Assembly (NCBI RefSeq): GCF_022549225.1
Contig: NZ_JAKZFD010000001.1
Span: forward strand, 620,001 to 684,000
Origin: Pelomonas sp. CA6
Lineage (GTDB): Bacteria > Pseudomonadota > Gammaproteobacteria > Burkholderiales > Burkholderiaceae_C
Direction of reading: 5' to 3'
DNA: 64,000 bases
Shown: positions 39,918 through 48,891 of the stretch, piece by piece
Layout of the letters: each line of letters opens with the position of its first letter
Numbering within the stretch: position 1 is the stretch's first letter
Program-made: the position numbers and the translations under genes
Notes under the pieces: generated by a model
What the model was told of the DNA's origin: nothing
Database searches by the model: none
What the model saw: the letters and a program-made list of their open reading frames with translations, nothing else

Positions 39918-41867
39918 ATGTTCACCAAGATGCGCAGTCTGGTCGGCAAGTTGGCGCTGATCCAGACCGGTTTCCTGTTGGTGGCCCTCGCGGCCATCGG
40001 CCTGACGCTGTGGGTGTCGTGGCAGTTGGAGGGCGGCGCCGGCGCGATCAACGAGGCCGGGCGCATGCGCATGATGAGCTATCGCATGGCGCTGGCCCAT
40101 GGCGAGCTGCAGCGCGGCGGAACCCAGTCCGCGGCGCTGGCCGAGGACATGCTGAGCTTCGACGCGATGGTGCTGCGGCTGCGCGATGGCGATCCGCAGC
40201 GCCCGCTGTTCGTGCCCGACACCGAGGACTGCCGCGACCGCCTGGACGCGGTGCAGCGGCTCTGGCCGCGGCTGCGTGGCGCGCTGGCGCGGCCGGACAC
40301 CGACGCGGCGGCGCTGAAGGCCGAGGCCGATGCCTTTGTCGCCCGTGTCGACGAGCTGGTGGGCGCGATCGAGCGCACCATCGCCATGCGCACCGCCTTG
40401 CTGGGCGGCATGTGCTTCGGGTTGGTCGTGCTGGTGGTGTTCGCGTCGGTGATCTTTGTCTCGGGCACCTATGTCTGGGTGCTGCAGCCGCTGCAGCGCC
40501 TGGGCGAGGGCCTGCGCGACATGGCGCGGCGCGATTTCTCGGTGCGCGTGGACGAGCAGCAGCCCGTCGAGGAATTCAGCACGCTGGCCGAGGGCTTCAA
40601 CCAGATGGCCGACACGCTGCAGTCGCTGTATGCCGGGCTGGAGCACAAGGTGGCCGAGAAAACCGCGGACCTGGCGCGCCAGAACGAACGCCTGGCCGCA
40701 CTGTATGACGTCACACTGATGGCGACGCAGAACGTGGATCACCTGGAGGCGCTGGGCTCGGATTTCGCCGCCAAGGTGGCGCGCATCGCGCAGGCCGACG
40801 CGGCCGCGGTGCGCCTGATCGCGCAGGACCAGGACCGCGTGCTGCTGCTGGGCAGTGCGCGGCTGCCGGCCGCGCTGCGCGAGGCCGAGCGCTGCGTGCA
40901 CCTGGGCGACTGCGCCTGCTCGGCGGTGGCCAACTCCAACGCCGAAGGCGCGCGCGTGATCCCCATCCGCAGCCTGGGGCGGTCCACGCTGGGCCATTGC
41001 GAGGCGGCCGGTTACCAGAGCCTGGTGACCGTGCCCATGCGCAGCGCCACGCGCGTGATCGGCGAGGTGGAGCTGTTCTATTACGGCGAGCGCCAGCTCA
41101 GCGAGGACGAGCGCCAGCTGCTGGAGGCGCTGGCCGGGCATTTCGGCGCGCTGGTGGAGAACGTGCGCCTGGCCGCCAGCGACCGCGAGCTGGCGGTGTC
41201 CGAGGAGCGCAACCTGCTGGCGCAGGAGCTGCACGATTCCATCGCGCAGTCGCTGGCCTTCCTGAAGATCCAGGTGCAGCTGCTGCGCGGCGCGATGGCC
41301 GAGCACAAGCCCGAGGGCGTGGCGCGCGCGCTGGAGGAGATCGACACCGGTGTGCGCGAGTGCTATGCCGATGTGCGCGAGCTGCTGCTGCACTTCCGCA
41401 CCCGCACCGGCCACGAAGACATCGAGCATGCGCTGCGCAGCACGCTGTCCAAGTTCGAGCACCAGACCGGCATCTCGACCACGCTGGACCTGCACGGCCA
41501 TGGCGTGCCTCTGCCGGCCGACCAGCAGGTGCAGGTGCTGCACGTACTGCAGGAGGCCTTGTCCAATGCGCGCAAGCACGCGCTGGCACGCCACGTGGTG
41601 CTGACGGTGCACAAGTCGCCGCACTGGCGCTTCGAGGTGCAGGACGACGGCCAGGGCTTCGACATGGGCGACCAGGCCCAGCATGACGATGGCACCCATG
41701 TGGGCCTGCGCATCATGCGCGAGCGCGCACAGCGCATCGGCGCGCAGCTGGAGGTTAGCAGCCTGCCCGGGCGTGGCACGCGGGTCGTGCTCTCGGTGCC
41801 GGCGCCGCCGCATGACGCTTCTTCCCAGCATCCATCCCCGCGCGAGGAGGCGCAGGCCGCGACATGA
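39918..41867 (+). CDS. narX: nitrate/nitrite sensor histidine kinase NarX
   Basis: The 649-residue membrane kinase senses nitrate and nitrite and phosphorylates NarL. The order is TM1 (about 10-35), a periplasmic ligand domain whose start INEAGRMRMMSYRMAL matches the NarX P-box, TM2 (about 160-185), HAMP, GAF-like domain (about 270-410), HisKA_3 with EERNLLAQELHDSIAQ (phospho-His near residue 440) and a HATPase domain. A Cys cluster before the GAF end (RCVHLGDCACS) resembles the NarX Cys-rich linker. The start ATG at 39918 is used. It overlaps narL by 4 bp (ATGA). Confidence 0.93.
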   Translation: MFTKMRSLVGKLALIQTGFLLVALAAIGLTLWVSWQLEGGAGAINEAGRMRMMSYRMALAHGELQRGGTQSAALAEDMLSFDAMVLRLRDGDPQRPLFVPDTEDCRDRLDAVQRLWPRLRGALARPDTDAAALKAEADAFVARVDELVGAIERTIAMRTALLGGMCFGLVVLVVFASVIFVSGTYVWVLQPLQRLGEGLRDMARRDFSVRVDEQQPVEEFSTLAEGFNQMADTLQSLYAGLEHKVAEKTADLARQNERLAALYDVTLMATQNVDHLEALGSDFAAKVARIAQADAAAVRLIAQDQDRVLLLGSARLPAALREAERCVHLGDCACSAVANSNAEGARVIPIRSLGRSTLGHCEAAGYQSLVTVPMRSATRVIGEVELFYYGERQLSEDERQLLEALAGHFGALVENVRLAASDRELAVSEERNLLAQELHDSIAQSLAFLKIQVQLLRGAMAEHKPEGVARALEEIDTGVRECYADVRELLLHFRTRTGHEDIEHALRSTLSKFEHQTGISTTLDLHGHGVPLPADQQVQVLHVLQEALSNARKHALARHVVLTVHKSPHWRFEVQDDGQGFDMGDQAQHDDGTHVGLRIMRERAQRIGAQLEVSSLPGRGTRVVLSVPAPPHDASSQHPSPREEAQAAT

Positions 41868-42550
41868 CGAACCCGGAACCCCAACGCATCCGCGTGATGG
41901 TGGTCGACGACCACAAGCTGTTCCGCCGCGGGCTCGTGGCCTTGCTGGGCCAGGAGCCCGGGCTGGAGGTGGTGGGGGAGGCGAGCGACGGCGCCGAGGC
42001 GCTGCGCCATCTGCGCAGCCTCAAGCCCGACGTGATGCTGCTGGACAACCACATGCCCGGCGTGCGGGGCGTGGACCTGCTGCCGGGCTTGATCGAGGCC
42101 TCGCCGGAGACCCAGTTCGTGATGCTCACCGTCAGCGAGGATGAGCAGGACCTGGCCGCCGCGCTGCGCTCAGGCGCCGCGGGCTATCTGCTCAAGACCA
42201 TGGACGGCCAGGACCTGGCGCGCGCGATCCATCGCGTGGTCGACGGCGAGTCGGTGCTGAGCCCGGAGATGATGGGCAAGCTGATCCAGGCCTTTCGCAG
42301 CAGCGCGTCCGCGGTGCCACCCGATGCGCCGGCGACCGACAGCGCCGCCAACGAGCAGCTTGCCAGCCTGTCCCCGCGTGAGCGGGACATCCTGCGCGAG
42401 GTGGTGCGCGGCTCCAGCAACAAGGAGATCGCGCGCACGCTGGGCATTGCCGAAACCACGGTGAAGATCCATGTGCAGCACGTGCTGCGCAAGCTGGGGC
42501 TGAACTCGCGGGTGCAGATGGCGGTGTGGGGGAGCGAAAGGGGCGTGTGA
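41864..42550 (+). CDS. narL: nitrate/nitrite response regulator NarL
   Basis: The 228-residue response regulator has an N-terminal receiver domain (VMVVDDHKLFRRGL; phosphoacceptor Asp in PDVMLLDNHMPG; Lys in LLKTMDG) and a C-terminal LuxR-type helix-turn-helix (LSPRERDILREVVRGSSNKEIA, about residues 166-187). It activates nitrate respiration genes when phosphorylated by NarX. The start overlaps the narX stop (ATGA). Note that the nar structural operon is 6.4 kb away. Confidence 0.93.
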   Translation: MTNPEPQRIRVMVVDDHKLFRRGLVALLGQEPGLEVVGEASDGAEALRHLRSLKPDVMLLDNHMPGVRGVDLLPGLIEASPETQFVMLTVSEDEQDLAAALRSGAAGYLLKTMDGQDLARAIHRVVDGESVLSPEMMGKLIQAFRSSASAVPPDAPATDSAANEQLASLSPRERDILREVVRGSSNKEIARTLGIAETTVKIHVQHVLRKLGLNSRVQMAVWGSERGV

Positions 42551-42663
42551 CTGCGGCCTTGGCTCAGATGTGAGCCCCCCGCCCAGCGGGACCGCTGGTC
42601 GGCCCCCCGAGGGGGCGGCGATGCTCGCGGGGATGGCCCCGCTCGCACATCGCCAGGTGGGCC

Positions 42664-42684
42664 GGCTTGGGGCGGCCCGGCGCT
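42664..42684 (+). repeat. GC-rich REP-like repeat, copy A
   Basis: It begins GGCTTGGGGCGGCCC and is 21 bp long. The same sequence occurs at 42743-42763, and a copy with two differences lies inside narG (54302-54322). Each copy is preceded by a small hairpin of C's and G's (here near 42595-42612), so the full element is likely a mobile REP-type hairpin. Confidence 0.55.
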
Positions 42685-42742
42685 GGCCCGTGGCAATGCG
42701 GCCCCTCGTCCAGGGAGTACCCTGGTCGGCCCTCCGAGGGGC

Positions 42743-42763
42743 GGCTTGGGGCGGCCCGGCGCT
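42743..42763 (+). repeat. GC-rich REP-like repeat, copy B
   Basis: It is identical over 21 bp to copy A, with a shorter preceding hairpin (CCCTCCGAGGGG, 42730-42741). Confidence 0.55.
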
Positions 42764-42938
42764 CGGCCCCTGGAGTACGCCTCCTGCCGGGAGTCTTGGC
42801 ACGAGGCCCGATGTGGCGTCGAGCCGTACCCGGCGAGCGACTTGAAGCCTGAGCGGTGGGGTTGCCCGGATGGTGGTCGGGCCGGGGCTCGGTGCTCAGC
42901 GCGGTCCTCGGTCAAATCGCATTCGGACCCTCTTCTTT

Positions 42939-42974
42939 GGTGACTTTCTTCTGGGCCTCCAGAAGAAAGCTACC
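42939..42974. repeat. 16-bp-arm palindrome
   Basis: Arms GGTGACTTTCTTCTGG and CCAGAAGAAAGCTACC are separated by GCCT and have two mismatches; the inner 11 bp are perfect (42944-42954 with 42959-42969). Palindromes of this kind recur in Burkholderiales genomes as dispersed repeats. It may also form a terminator-like hairpin. Confidence 0.55.
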
Positions 42975-43070
42975 CGGTTGCCGGACCGGGACCCGGCGGG
43001 CTCCAAGCGCAGAGCCACTCACGCCCACAAGCGCAACACGCAAACCCCAACGAGAGCCCCTCAACCAAAC

Positions 43071-44240
43071 TCAGGCATCCCCCAGCTCCGCCGCCAAGCC
43101 CCGCCAAACCAGATCCCCCCCCAGCCCATTGCACATCATCACCATCGCGCTGCGCCGCTCCGGGCAGAACTGCGCATAGCTGCGATACCCGGTGCTGTTG
43201 CTGCCGCTGTGATAGGCGATCCGCTCGCGCGCGCCACCGGGACCGCGACGCGGCTCCAGCACCCAGCCCAGTCCCCAGTGCACGGCCTCGCCGGTCAGCT
43301 GGCCGGGGCGGGCCACCGGGGGGCGGTCGTCGGCCTGGCGCTGCGGGCTGAGCATCTGCGCCACCATCGCCGCGCTCAGCGCCGCGGGCAGCGTGGGCGG
43401 GGGATCCATCAGCGCCTGCAGCAGGCGCAGGTAGTCGGCCGCGCTGGTGTACAGGGTGTAGGCGGCGTTGGCGCGCAAGTAGTCCTCGCGCGGCAGCGGC
43501 CGGCCCTCGGGGTCGTGGCCGCGCGCGCGCTGGCCATCAAGCAGCGGGTCGTGGACGAAGCTGCTCGCGTTCAAGCCCAGTGGCGCGAACAGGCGGCGCC
43601 GCGCCAGCAGGTCCAGCGACATGCCGCAGACCCACTCCAGCGCCTGCTGCAGCAGCTGGTAGCCCTCGCCGGAGTAGAGGAAGCGCTCGCCCGGCTGCGC
43701 CTCGGGCCGCAGGGGCGCCAGATCGCCGCCCGCACGCCAGTTGGGCAGCCCGGCCCCGTGCGACAGCAGCAGCCGCGGCGTGATGCGCCGCATCAGCTCC
43801 GCGGGCAGCGGCATGGGCGCGGGCGGCCAGAGCTGGTCCAGCGGCTGGTCCAGCGCCAGGCGGCCGGCCTGCACCTCGGCCAGCACCAGCCAGGCGAAGA
43901 TGGGCTTGCTCATCGACGCGGCCTCGAACACCGTGTCCGGCGTCACCGGCCGCGTCGCCAGCGGCCCGCTGCCGCCCAGTTGGCCGTGGGTGAAGCGGCG
44001 CGGCGCCTCGCCCGGCCGCGCCACCAGCAGCGCGAGGCCCGGCACATGGCGGACCTGCATGCGTGCCGGCAGCCCGGCGCAGAAGCGCTGCCAGCGCGCT
44101 TCGAAGTCCGCGTCTCCGTCCGCCGAAGCGATCGCGCGGGCGCCGCCGGCGGCGCAGCCGCTCAGGCCGCTCGCCGTCAGTCCCAGCGCGCCGGCCGCGA
44201 CCAGCAGCCGCCGCCGTTCAGCGGAAACGGTACTGCACAC
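43071..44240 (-). CDS. serine hydrolase, beta-lactamase/esterase (class C-like) family lipoprotein
   Basis: The 389-residue secreted hydrolase has a lipobox (LSGC, Cys-29) after a short basic start, indicating a lipoprotein. Catalytic motifs are SxxK as SMSK (Ser-109, Lys-112), YSGEGY (the Tyr of the YxN-like motif) and HSGSN in place of KTG. Such proteins act as esterases, D-aminopeptidases or penicillin-recognising enzymes rather than true beta-lactamases. Its start overlaps the TonB receptor by 23 bp, so the two are co-translated. It may process a peptide or polymer taken up by that receptor. Confidence 0.88.
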   Translation of the reverse strand: MCSTVSAERRRLLVAAGALGLTASGLSGCAAGGARAIASADGDADFEARWQRFCAGLPARMQVRHVPGLALLVARPGEAPRRFTHGQLGGSGPLATRPVTPDTVFEAASMSKPIFAWLVLAEVQAGRLALDQPLDQLWPPAPMPLPAELMRRITPRLLLSHGAGLPNWRAGGDLAPLRPEAQPGERFLYSGEGYQLLQQALEWVCGMSLDLLARRRLFAPLGLNASSFVHDPLLDGQRARGHDPEGRPLPREDYLRANAAYTLYTSAADYLRLLQALMDPPPTLPAALSAAMVAQMLSPQRQADDRPPVARPGQLTGEAVHWGLGWVLEPRRGPGGARERIAYHSGSNSTGYRSYAQFCPERRSAMVMMCNGLGGDLVWRGLAAELGDA

Positions 44241-46929
44241 TGACGTAGGCGTAGCGGCCGCGCGGGTCGGTGTAGCTGGGGTCGTAGCCGGACAGGAAGA
44301 ACCAGGCCTGCTGCGAGAACGGCGGCGAGGTGTCGGCCAGGTTCTTCACGCCGGCGCGCAGCGTCAGCGCGGAGTTGACCGCCCAGGCCCCGGTCAGGTC
44401 CCACAGCGAGTAAGCCGAGACGCGGCGGTCCGGCTTGCCGACGATGGTCTGGTCGGTGTAGCCGGCCAGATAGGTGTTCGACAGCGTCGCGCTCCAGGCC
44501 CCCAGTTCCCAGTCGGTGCTGAAGGTATGGCGCCAGCGCTGCACCACGCCGTCGTTGATGAAGTGGCCCAGGTTGCTGACGTAGGGGTCGCCGTTGCCGG
44601 TCTGCTGCTTGGACTTCAGCGTCAGCGTGCCGTTCAGGCGCAGCCCGAAGGTGCCGATGCCGCTCTTCAGCCCCGACAGCGACACACCCAGGTCTAGCCC
44701 CGAGATCTGCTGGCGGCCGCGGTTTTCCTTGACCAGGTCGATGTGGTCGATCTCGTTCTTCGCGTTGCGCACCACCAGGCTGCCGTACTTGTCGAGGTTG
44801 GCCAGGATCACGTCCACGCCCAGCGTGCTGATCAGGTTGCGCTTCTCGATGTTCCAGTAGTCCAGGTTCAGGTTGAGGCCCTGGCGCGGCTCGAACACCG
44901 CGCCCAGGCTGAACTGGCGCGACTTCTCGGGCTTGAGGTTGGCGTTGCTGTGGGTGTAGGTGGTCCAGGTGTCCGAGCAGTCGGTGACCGTGTTGGTGGG
45001 GTCGGCCGCCATGCACACCGGGTCCACCAGCGTCGCCGCCGTACCGCGCGTGACCGGGCGGTAGAGGTCGGACATGCTGGGCGCGCGGAAGCCCGAACCC
45101 ACGGACGCGCGCAACAGCAGCTGCTTGCTGGGCGTGTACTTCAGGCCCAGCTTGGGGCTCAGCGCACCGCCGGTGCGCTGGTAATGCTCGTAGCGCATCG
45201 CCGCCTGCAGCTCCAGGTTCTTGAGCAGCGGCGCGCTGACTTCGGCGAACAGGCCGGCGACGCGGCGCGAGTTGCCGAAGGCCGCGTCCGGGCCCTGCGA
45301 GGTCTCGCCCAGGATCAGGCCCTGGGCCAGCGCGTCGGACTGGCGGTAGTCCTGGCGCTCGCGGCGCAGCTCGCCGCCCAGCGCCAGCGCCAGCTCGCCG
45401 GCCGGCAGCTGGGCCAGCACGCTGCTGGCCTTGAAGTCCAGCGCGGTCATCGTGCCCTTGGCGTTGCGGACCTCGCCGCGGATCTGGGCCTTCTCGTACA
45501 GCGCCAGGCCGGCAGCGTTCGATGGGCCGAAGGCGTTGAGCGTGCCGTCTGCAAAGCCGGCCATGACCATGGCTTCGTTCAGATAGCCCTGGTGGTCGCG
45601 GTCGGAGACCTTGCTGACGCTGTGGTTCAGCGCCAGCTCGTAGTCCCAGCTGCCCAGCGTGCCCATCAGGCCGGCGACATAGCGCTGGCCGGTCGACACC
45701 AGCTCGCTGGTGCGCAATCCGGCCTCCACCAGCCGGGTGCGCACGGTCAGGCTGCGGTCCTCGTCGCCGGCCGGCAAGGTGGCCAGGCTGGTCTTGGACA
45801 GCGCGGCGATCCGCGACACGTCCATCTCGGCGTCGACACGGTTGGGCGTGCCGGAGTACAGGGTGCGCGAGCGCGTCAGCGAAAGTTCGGTGAAGAGCTG
45901 GTGGCCGCCACCCAGCATGAACACGCCGCGGCCGAACAGGCTCTTCTTGTCCGACTTCGGGTAGAGCTCGATGTCGCGCATGTAGTCATAGGTGCAGCCA
46001 TCGACGCCGCCGATGCCGTCGGGCAGGTACAGCGAGGCCGGTGCATTGCAGCCGGAGGCCGCCGCCGGGTTGATGTTCTTGCTGTCGATGACGGTCTTGC
46101 CGTTGGTCGAGAAGCCGTCGGCGATCAGGCGGTCGCGCTGGCTGCTGCTGAGCCGCATGTTGCCCGGGAAGCTCGCGCTGGAGAGCAGGTCGGGCAGGCG
46201 CTCGGGGATCTTCAGGTCGGAGATGAAGCGGCGCTGGCTGGCATTGAGCGCGTCGGTCCGCTGCAGGTCCAGCACGCCGAAGACGTTGAAGCCGTCGCGC
46301 GCGATGTCGCCAAAGCCGCCGGCCAGCGAGGCATTGCGCTTGCCCGCGCCGCCTTCGCGCGTGCCGCCGATGCCGGCGTTGAACTCGATGCCCTGGTAGT
46401 CCTTGCGCGTGATGAAGTTGATCACGCCGCCGATCGCATCGCTGCCGTACAGCGCCGATGCGCCGTCCAGCAGCACCTCGACGCGCTGGATGGCCGCCGC
46501 CGGGATGTTGTTGAGATCCACGCCGGAGGCGTCGCCGGGCGACGCGAAGTTGGCCATGCGCCGGCCATTGAGCAGCACCAGCGTCGAGGACACGCCGATG
46601 CCGCGCAGGTTGGCGCCGTTGAAGCCCATCTGGTCGCGGAAGCCGCCGTAGGCCACGCTGCCGCCGTCGGTCAGGTTGTTGGTGCTGGCGCTGAGGCGGC
46701 CGACGATTTCGGCCGCGGTGGTCAGGCCCGCCTTGACGATTTCCTCGCGCGAGATCACCTGCACCGGCAGCGCGCCCTCATCGGCCAGGCGCTTGATCGC
46801 GGAGCCGGTGACTTCCACCTTTTCCAGCTTGTCGACGGTGGGCGGCGCGGTGCTCTGGGCCTGCGCCTGCGCGGCGCAAAGGGCGAGGACGGCGAGGGCG
46901 ATGCCTCGCAAGGCGGGGGAGGTTTGCAT
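44218..46929 (-). CDS. TonB-dependent outer-membrane receptor
   Basis: The 903-residue receptor has a signal peptide (MQTSPALRGIALAVLALCAA, cleavage near residue 25). The plug domain follows (VQVISREEIVKAGLTTAAEIVGRL to VEVLLDGASALYGSDAIGGVINFITR), then a 22-stranded barrel ending in an aromatic residue (YRFR). It resembles the oar/peptide-polymer uptake group rather than siderophore receptors. The ATG at 46929 has AAGGAGAAG upstream. It is co-transcribed with the serine hydrolase and divergent from the cyanophycinase, so uptake of cyanophycin dipeptides or similar products is plausible (inference). Confidence 0.92.
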   Translation of the reverse strand: MQTSPALRGIALAVLALCAAQAQAQSTAPPTVDKLEKVEVTGSAIKRLADEGALPVQVISREEIVKAGLTTAAEIVGRLSASTNNLTDGGSVAYGGFRDQMGFNGANLRGIGVSSTLVLLNGRRMANFASPGDASGVDLNNIPAAAIQRVEVLLDGASALYGSDAIGGVINFITRKDYQGIEFNAGIGGTREGGAGKRNASLAGGFGDIARDGFNVFGVLDLQRTDALNASQRRFISDLKIPERLPDLLSSASFPGNMRLSSSQRDRLIADGFSTNGKTVIDSKNINPAAASGCNAPASLYLPDGIGGVDGCTYDYMRDIELYPKSDKKSLFGRGVFMLGGGHQLFTELSLTRSRTLYSGTPNRVDAEMDVSRIAALSKTSLATLPAGDEDRSLTVRTRLVEAGLRTSELVSTGQRYVAGLMGTLGSWDYELALNHSVSKVSDRDHQGYLNEAMVMAGFADGTLNAFGPSNAAGLALYEKAQIRGEVRNAKGTMTALDFKASSVLAQLPAGELALALGGELRRERQDYRQSDALAQGLILGETSQGPDAAFGNSRRVAGLFAEVSAPLLKNLELQAAMRYEHYQRTGGALSPKLGLKYTPSKQLLLRASVGSGFRAPSMSDLYRPVTRGTAATLVDPVCMAADPTNTVTDCSDTWTTYTHSNANLKPEKSRQFSLGAVFEPRQGLNLNLDYWNIEKRNLISTLGVDVILANLDKYGSLVVRNAKNEIDHIDLVKENRGRQQISGLDLGVSLSGLKSGIGTFGLRLNGTLTLKSKQQTGNGDPYVSNLGHFINDGVVQRWRHTFSTDWELGAWSATLSNTYLAGYTDQTIVGKPDRRVSAYSLWDLTGAWAVNSALTLRAGVKNLADTSPPFSQQAWFFLSGYDPSYTDPRGRYAYVSVQYRFR

Positions 46930-47314
46930 GGCCGGCTTCTCCTTGGTCGGACGGCAGGGCGTCCGCGGGCTCGTGATGTTTCGGGTCAGTCTGAGCCCCT
47001 GGGCCAAGTGGAGCAAGCCGGAGCTCACCCGATGTGGCGTGCGCGCCAATGCGCGGCAGTCCCCCTGACTGAGGTGGGTGCGGGCCTCGCGCGGCAGCGT
47101 CCGCCATGGCAATCGCGCGCGCCGACGCGTGGCATGGCCGCGGCACCCATGCCAGGCGTCATGTCGGCGCTTGTGCGATGTGCGTTCGTTGCGGCAGGTC
47201 GGTTGTGCGGCTGCCACAGCCGCGTCTTCCAGGCCGACCACGGTTTCGCCCGGATGGCGGTCGGGTGCCGGCCGATGCCATCATCAGGTCGTTCGCTGAC
47301 TCTGACTCAGGTCG
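46930..47314. other. 385-bp divergent intergenic region of the cyanophycinase locus
   Basis: No gene is visible. It must contain promoters for both the receptor operon and the cyanophycinase gene. The clearest structure is an inverted repeat TGGCATG (47130-47136) / CATGCCA (47148-47154), which could be a regulator site. I see no convincing -35/-10 pair. Confidence 0.5.
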
Positions 47315-48736
47315 ATGGAAATCATGGAGCGATCCCGCAAGATGGGGCCCCAGGGAGGGGCATGTGGCGCCGCGCCGCGGCGTGGCTGGATGGGCATGGC
47401 GGCGGCGCTGGTGGCGCTGGCGTTGGCCGGGAACTGGAGCACGGCCGTCGCGGCCGGCGCGGCGGCTTCGCCGTCGCCGCGCGCCTCCGAGGCGGGGCCG
47501 CCACGCGGCTATGCGGTGCCCATCGGTGGCGCGCTGAAGGCCGACAACGACGAGGTCTGGGGCCGGCTGGTGCAACTGGCGGGCGGCAAGGGCGCGCGCT
47601 TCGTGGTCTTCGGCACCGCGTCCGAGGACCCCGAGTCCAGCGCCAAGCAGGTCGTGGACCTGTTGCATCGCCGCGGTGCGGTGGCCGAGGCCTTGCCGGT
47701 GGCGCCCAAGTTCGGCTGGGTGGATCTGCAGAAGGTGGTGCGCGATCCGGCGCTGATCGCCAAGGTGCGCAATGCCAAGGGCGTGTTCTTCACCGGCGGC
47801 TCGCAGGAGCGCATCGTCGACGTGCTCTTCCCCGGCGGGCAGACCACGCCCATGCTGGAAGCGATCTGGGACGTGTACCGACGCGGCGGCGTTGTCGCCG
47901 GCACCTCGGCCGGCGCGGCCATCATGAGCACGGTGATGTTCCGCGACGCGCCCAGCGTGATCAACATCATGAAGGGGCGCTGGACCGAGGGCAAGCAGAT
48001 CGACCGCGGCCTGGGCTTCGTGGGCCCCGACCTGCTGGTGGACCAGCACTTCCTCAAGCGCGGCCGCTTCGGCCGCATGATCCCGCTGATGCTGGCCAAG
48101 GGCTACAAGCTGGGCCTGGGCGTGGAGGAGAACTCCGCGGCCATCGTGCGCGGCGACGAGGTCGAGGTGATCGGCGGCAAGGGCGCGCTGCTGATCGACC
48201 TCAGCGACATCCGCAGCGATCCGGGGCTGGGCGTGCTCAACCTCACCGGCGCCAAGCTGACCTACCTGGACCACGGCGACCGCTACCACCTGAAGACGCG
48301 CGTCACGACGCCCTCGGCGGTCAAGCTGCGCGGCCAGAAGCTGGAGCCCGGCACCACCGGCTACAAGCCCTATTACACGGACCCGATCTACTACCCCGAC
48401 ATGCTGGGCGATTCGGCGATCTCCAACGGCATGTTCTACCTGATCGACAGCGTGCACCCGGAGGTGCGCGGCCTGGCCTTCGAGGGCGAGCCCAAGCTGG
48501 GCGAGACGCTCAACGACCTGGGCTTCGTGTTCCGCCTCTACAAGGGGCCGGGCTCGATCGGCTGGAGCACCGACGAGCTGGGGCCGGAGGACTACACCGT
48601 GGTCAACCTCTACCTGGACATCACGCCGGTGCGCCTGCCCCAGCCGCTGTTCGCGCCCTGGCAGGCGCGGCGCCCGCCCGATCCGGCGTCCGCGCCGGTG
48701 CGCGGCGATGCCGCGTCGGCGCCGGCCACGCCCTGA
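47315..48736 (+). CDS. exported cyanophycinase (peptidase S51)
   Basis: The 473-residue protein has a signal peptide (basic start, AAALVALALAGNWSTAVAAG). The S51 serine-peptidase motif is GTSAGAAIMS (nucleophile Ser near residue 208). It also has GGSQERIVD and DQHFLKRGRFGRM, as in cyanophycinases. It would cut multi-Arg-poly-Asp (cyanophycin) into beta-Asp-Arg dipeptides outside the cytoplasm, like CphE. It is much longer than intracellular CphB (about 270). The start at 47315 or 47324 is open. It is followed by a Pro/Ala-rich tail. Confidence 0.88.
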   Translation: MEIMERSRKMGPQGGACGAAPRRGWMGMAAALVALALAGNWSTAVAAGAAASPSPRASEAGPPRGYAVPIGGALKADNDEVWGRLVQLAGGKGARFVVFGTASEDPESSAKQVVDLLHRRGAVAEALPVAPKFGWVDLQKVVRDPALIAKVRNAKGVFFTGGSQERIVDVLFPGGQTTPMLEAIWDVYRRGGVVAGTSAGAAIMSTVMFRDAPSVINIMKGRWTEGKQIDRGLGFVGPDLLVDQHFLKRGRFGRMIPLMLAKGYKLGLGVEENSAAIVRGDEVEVIGGKGALLIDLSDIRSDPGLGVLNLTGAKLTYLDHGDRYHLKTRVTTPSAVKLRGQKLEPGTTGYKPYYTDPIYYPDMLGDSAISNGMFYLIDSVHPEVRGLAFEGEPKLGETLNDLGFVFRLYKGPGSIGWSTDELGPEDYTVVNLYLDITPVRLPQPLFAPWQARRPPDPASAPVRGDAASAPATP

Positions 48737-48804
48737 GGCGCGGCCTCGGGCCGCCTTGCCGGGGCAGTCAGCGCCGGCGGCGAGCATGAGGGGGCCGGCG
48801 GCGG

Positions 48805-48830
48805 GCCGGTTTGACCTGCCGCAAACCGGC
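48805..48830. promoter_or_regulatory. 9-bp perfect inverted repeat upstream of narK1
   Basis: GCCGGTTTG-N8-CAAACCGGC lies between the cyanophycinase stop and a terminator. Its inner part TTGAC-CTGC-CGCAA resembles an FNR box with two mismatches. It could be a regulator site for the nar operon or a hairpin in the cyanophycinase 3' end. Confidence 0.4.
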
Positions 48831-48858
48831 GCCAGGCAGGCGCCGGACTAGTACCAAC

Positions 48859-48891
48859 GAACGAGGGCGGCTGTGCCGCCCTCGTTCTTTT
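48859..48891 (+). terminator. intrinsic terminator before narK1
   Basis: A perfect 13-bp stem (GAACGAGGGCGGC / GCCGCCCTCGTTC) with a TGT loop is followed by TTTT. It lies 122 bp after the cyanophycinase stop and 85 bp before narK1, so it most likely ends the cyanophycinase transcript. A leader attenuator of nar is possible but less likely. Confidence 0.85.

Larger units (their letters stand above)
42551..43070 (+). other. 520-bp intergenic region filled with repeats
   Basis: No gene is visible. It holds two copies of a GC-rich motif (42664-42684 and 42743-42763), each preceded by a short inverted CCCxCCGAGGGG element, and further on a palindrome at 42939-42974. A stretch rich in CAA and CCC before the serine hydrolase end (43020-43070) looks unremarkable. 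Confidence 0.6.

Noticed and set aside
44743-48789. A 1348-codon open frame on the plus strand across the TonB receptor and cyanophycinase
   Set aside because: It is antisense to or out of frame with well-supported genes; its translation is rich in Arg, Ala, Gly, His and Gln without any domain, as expected in high-GC DNA.
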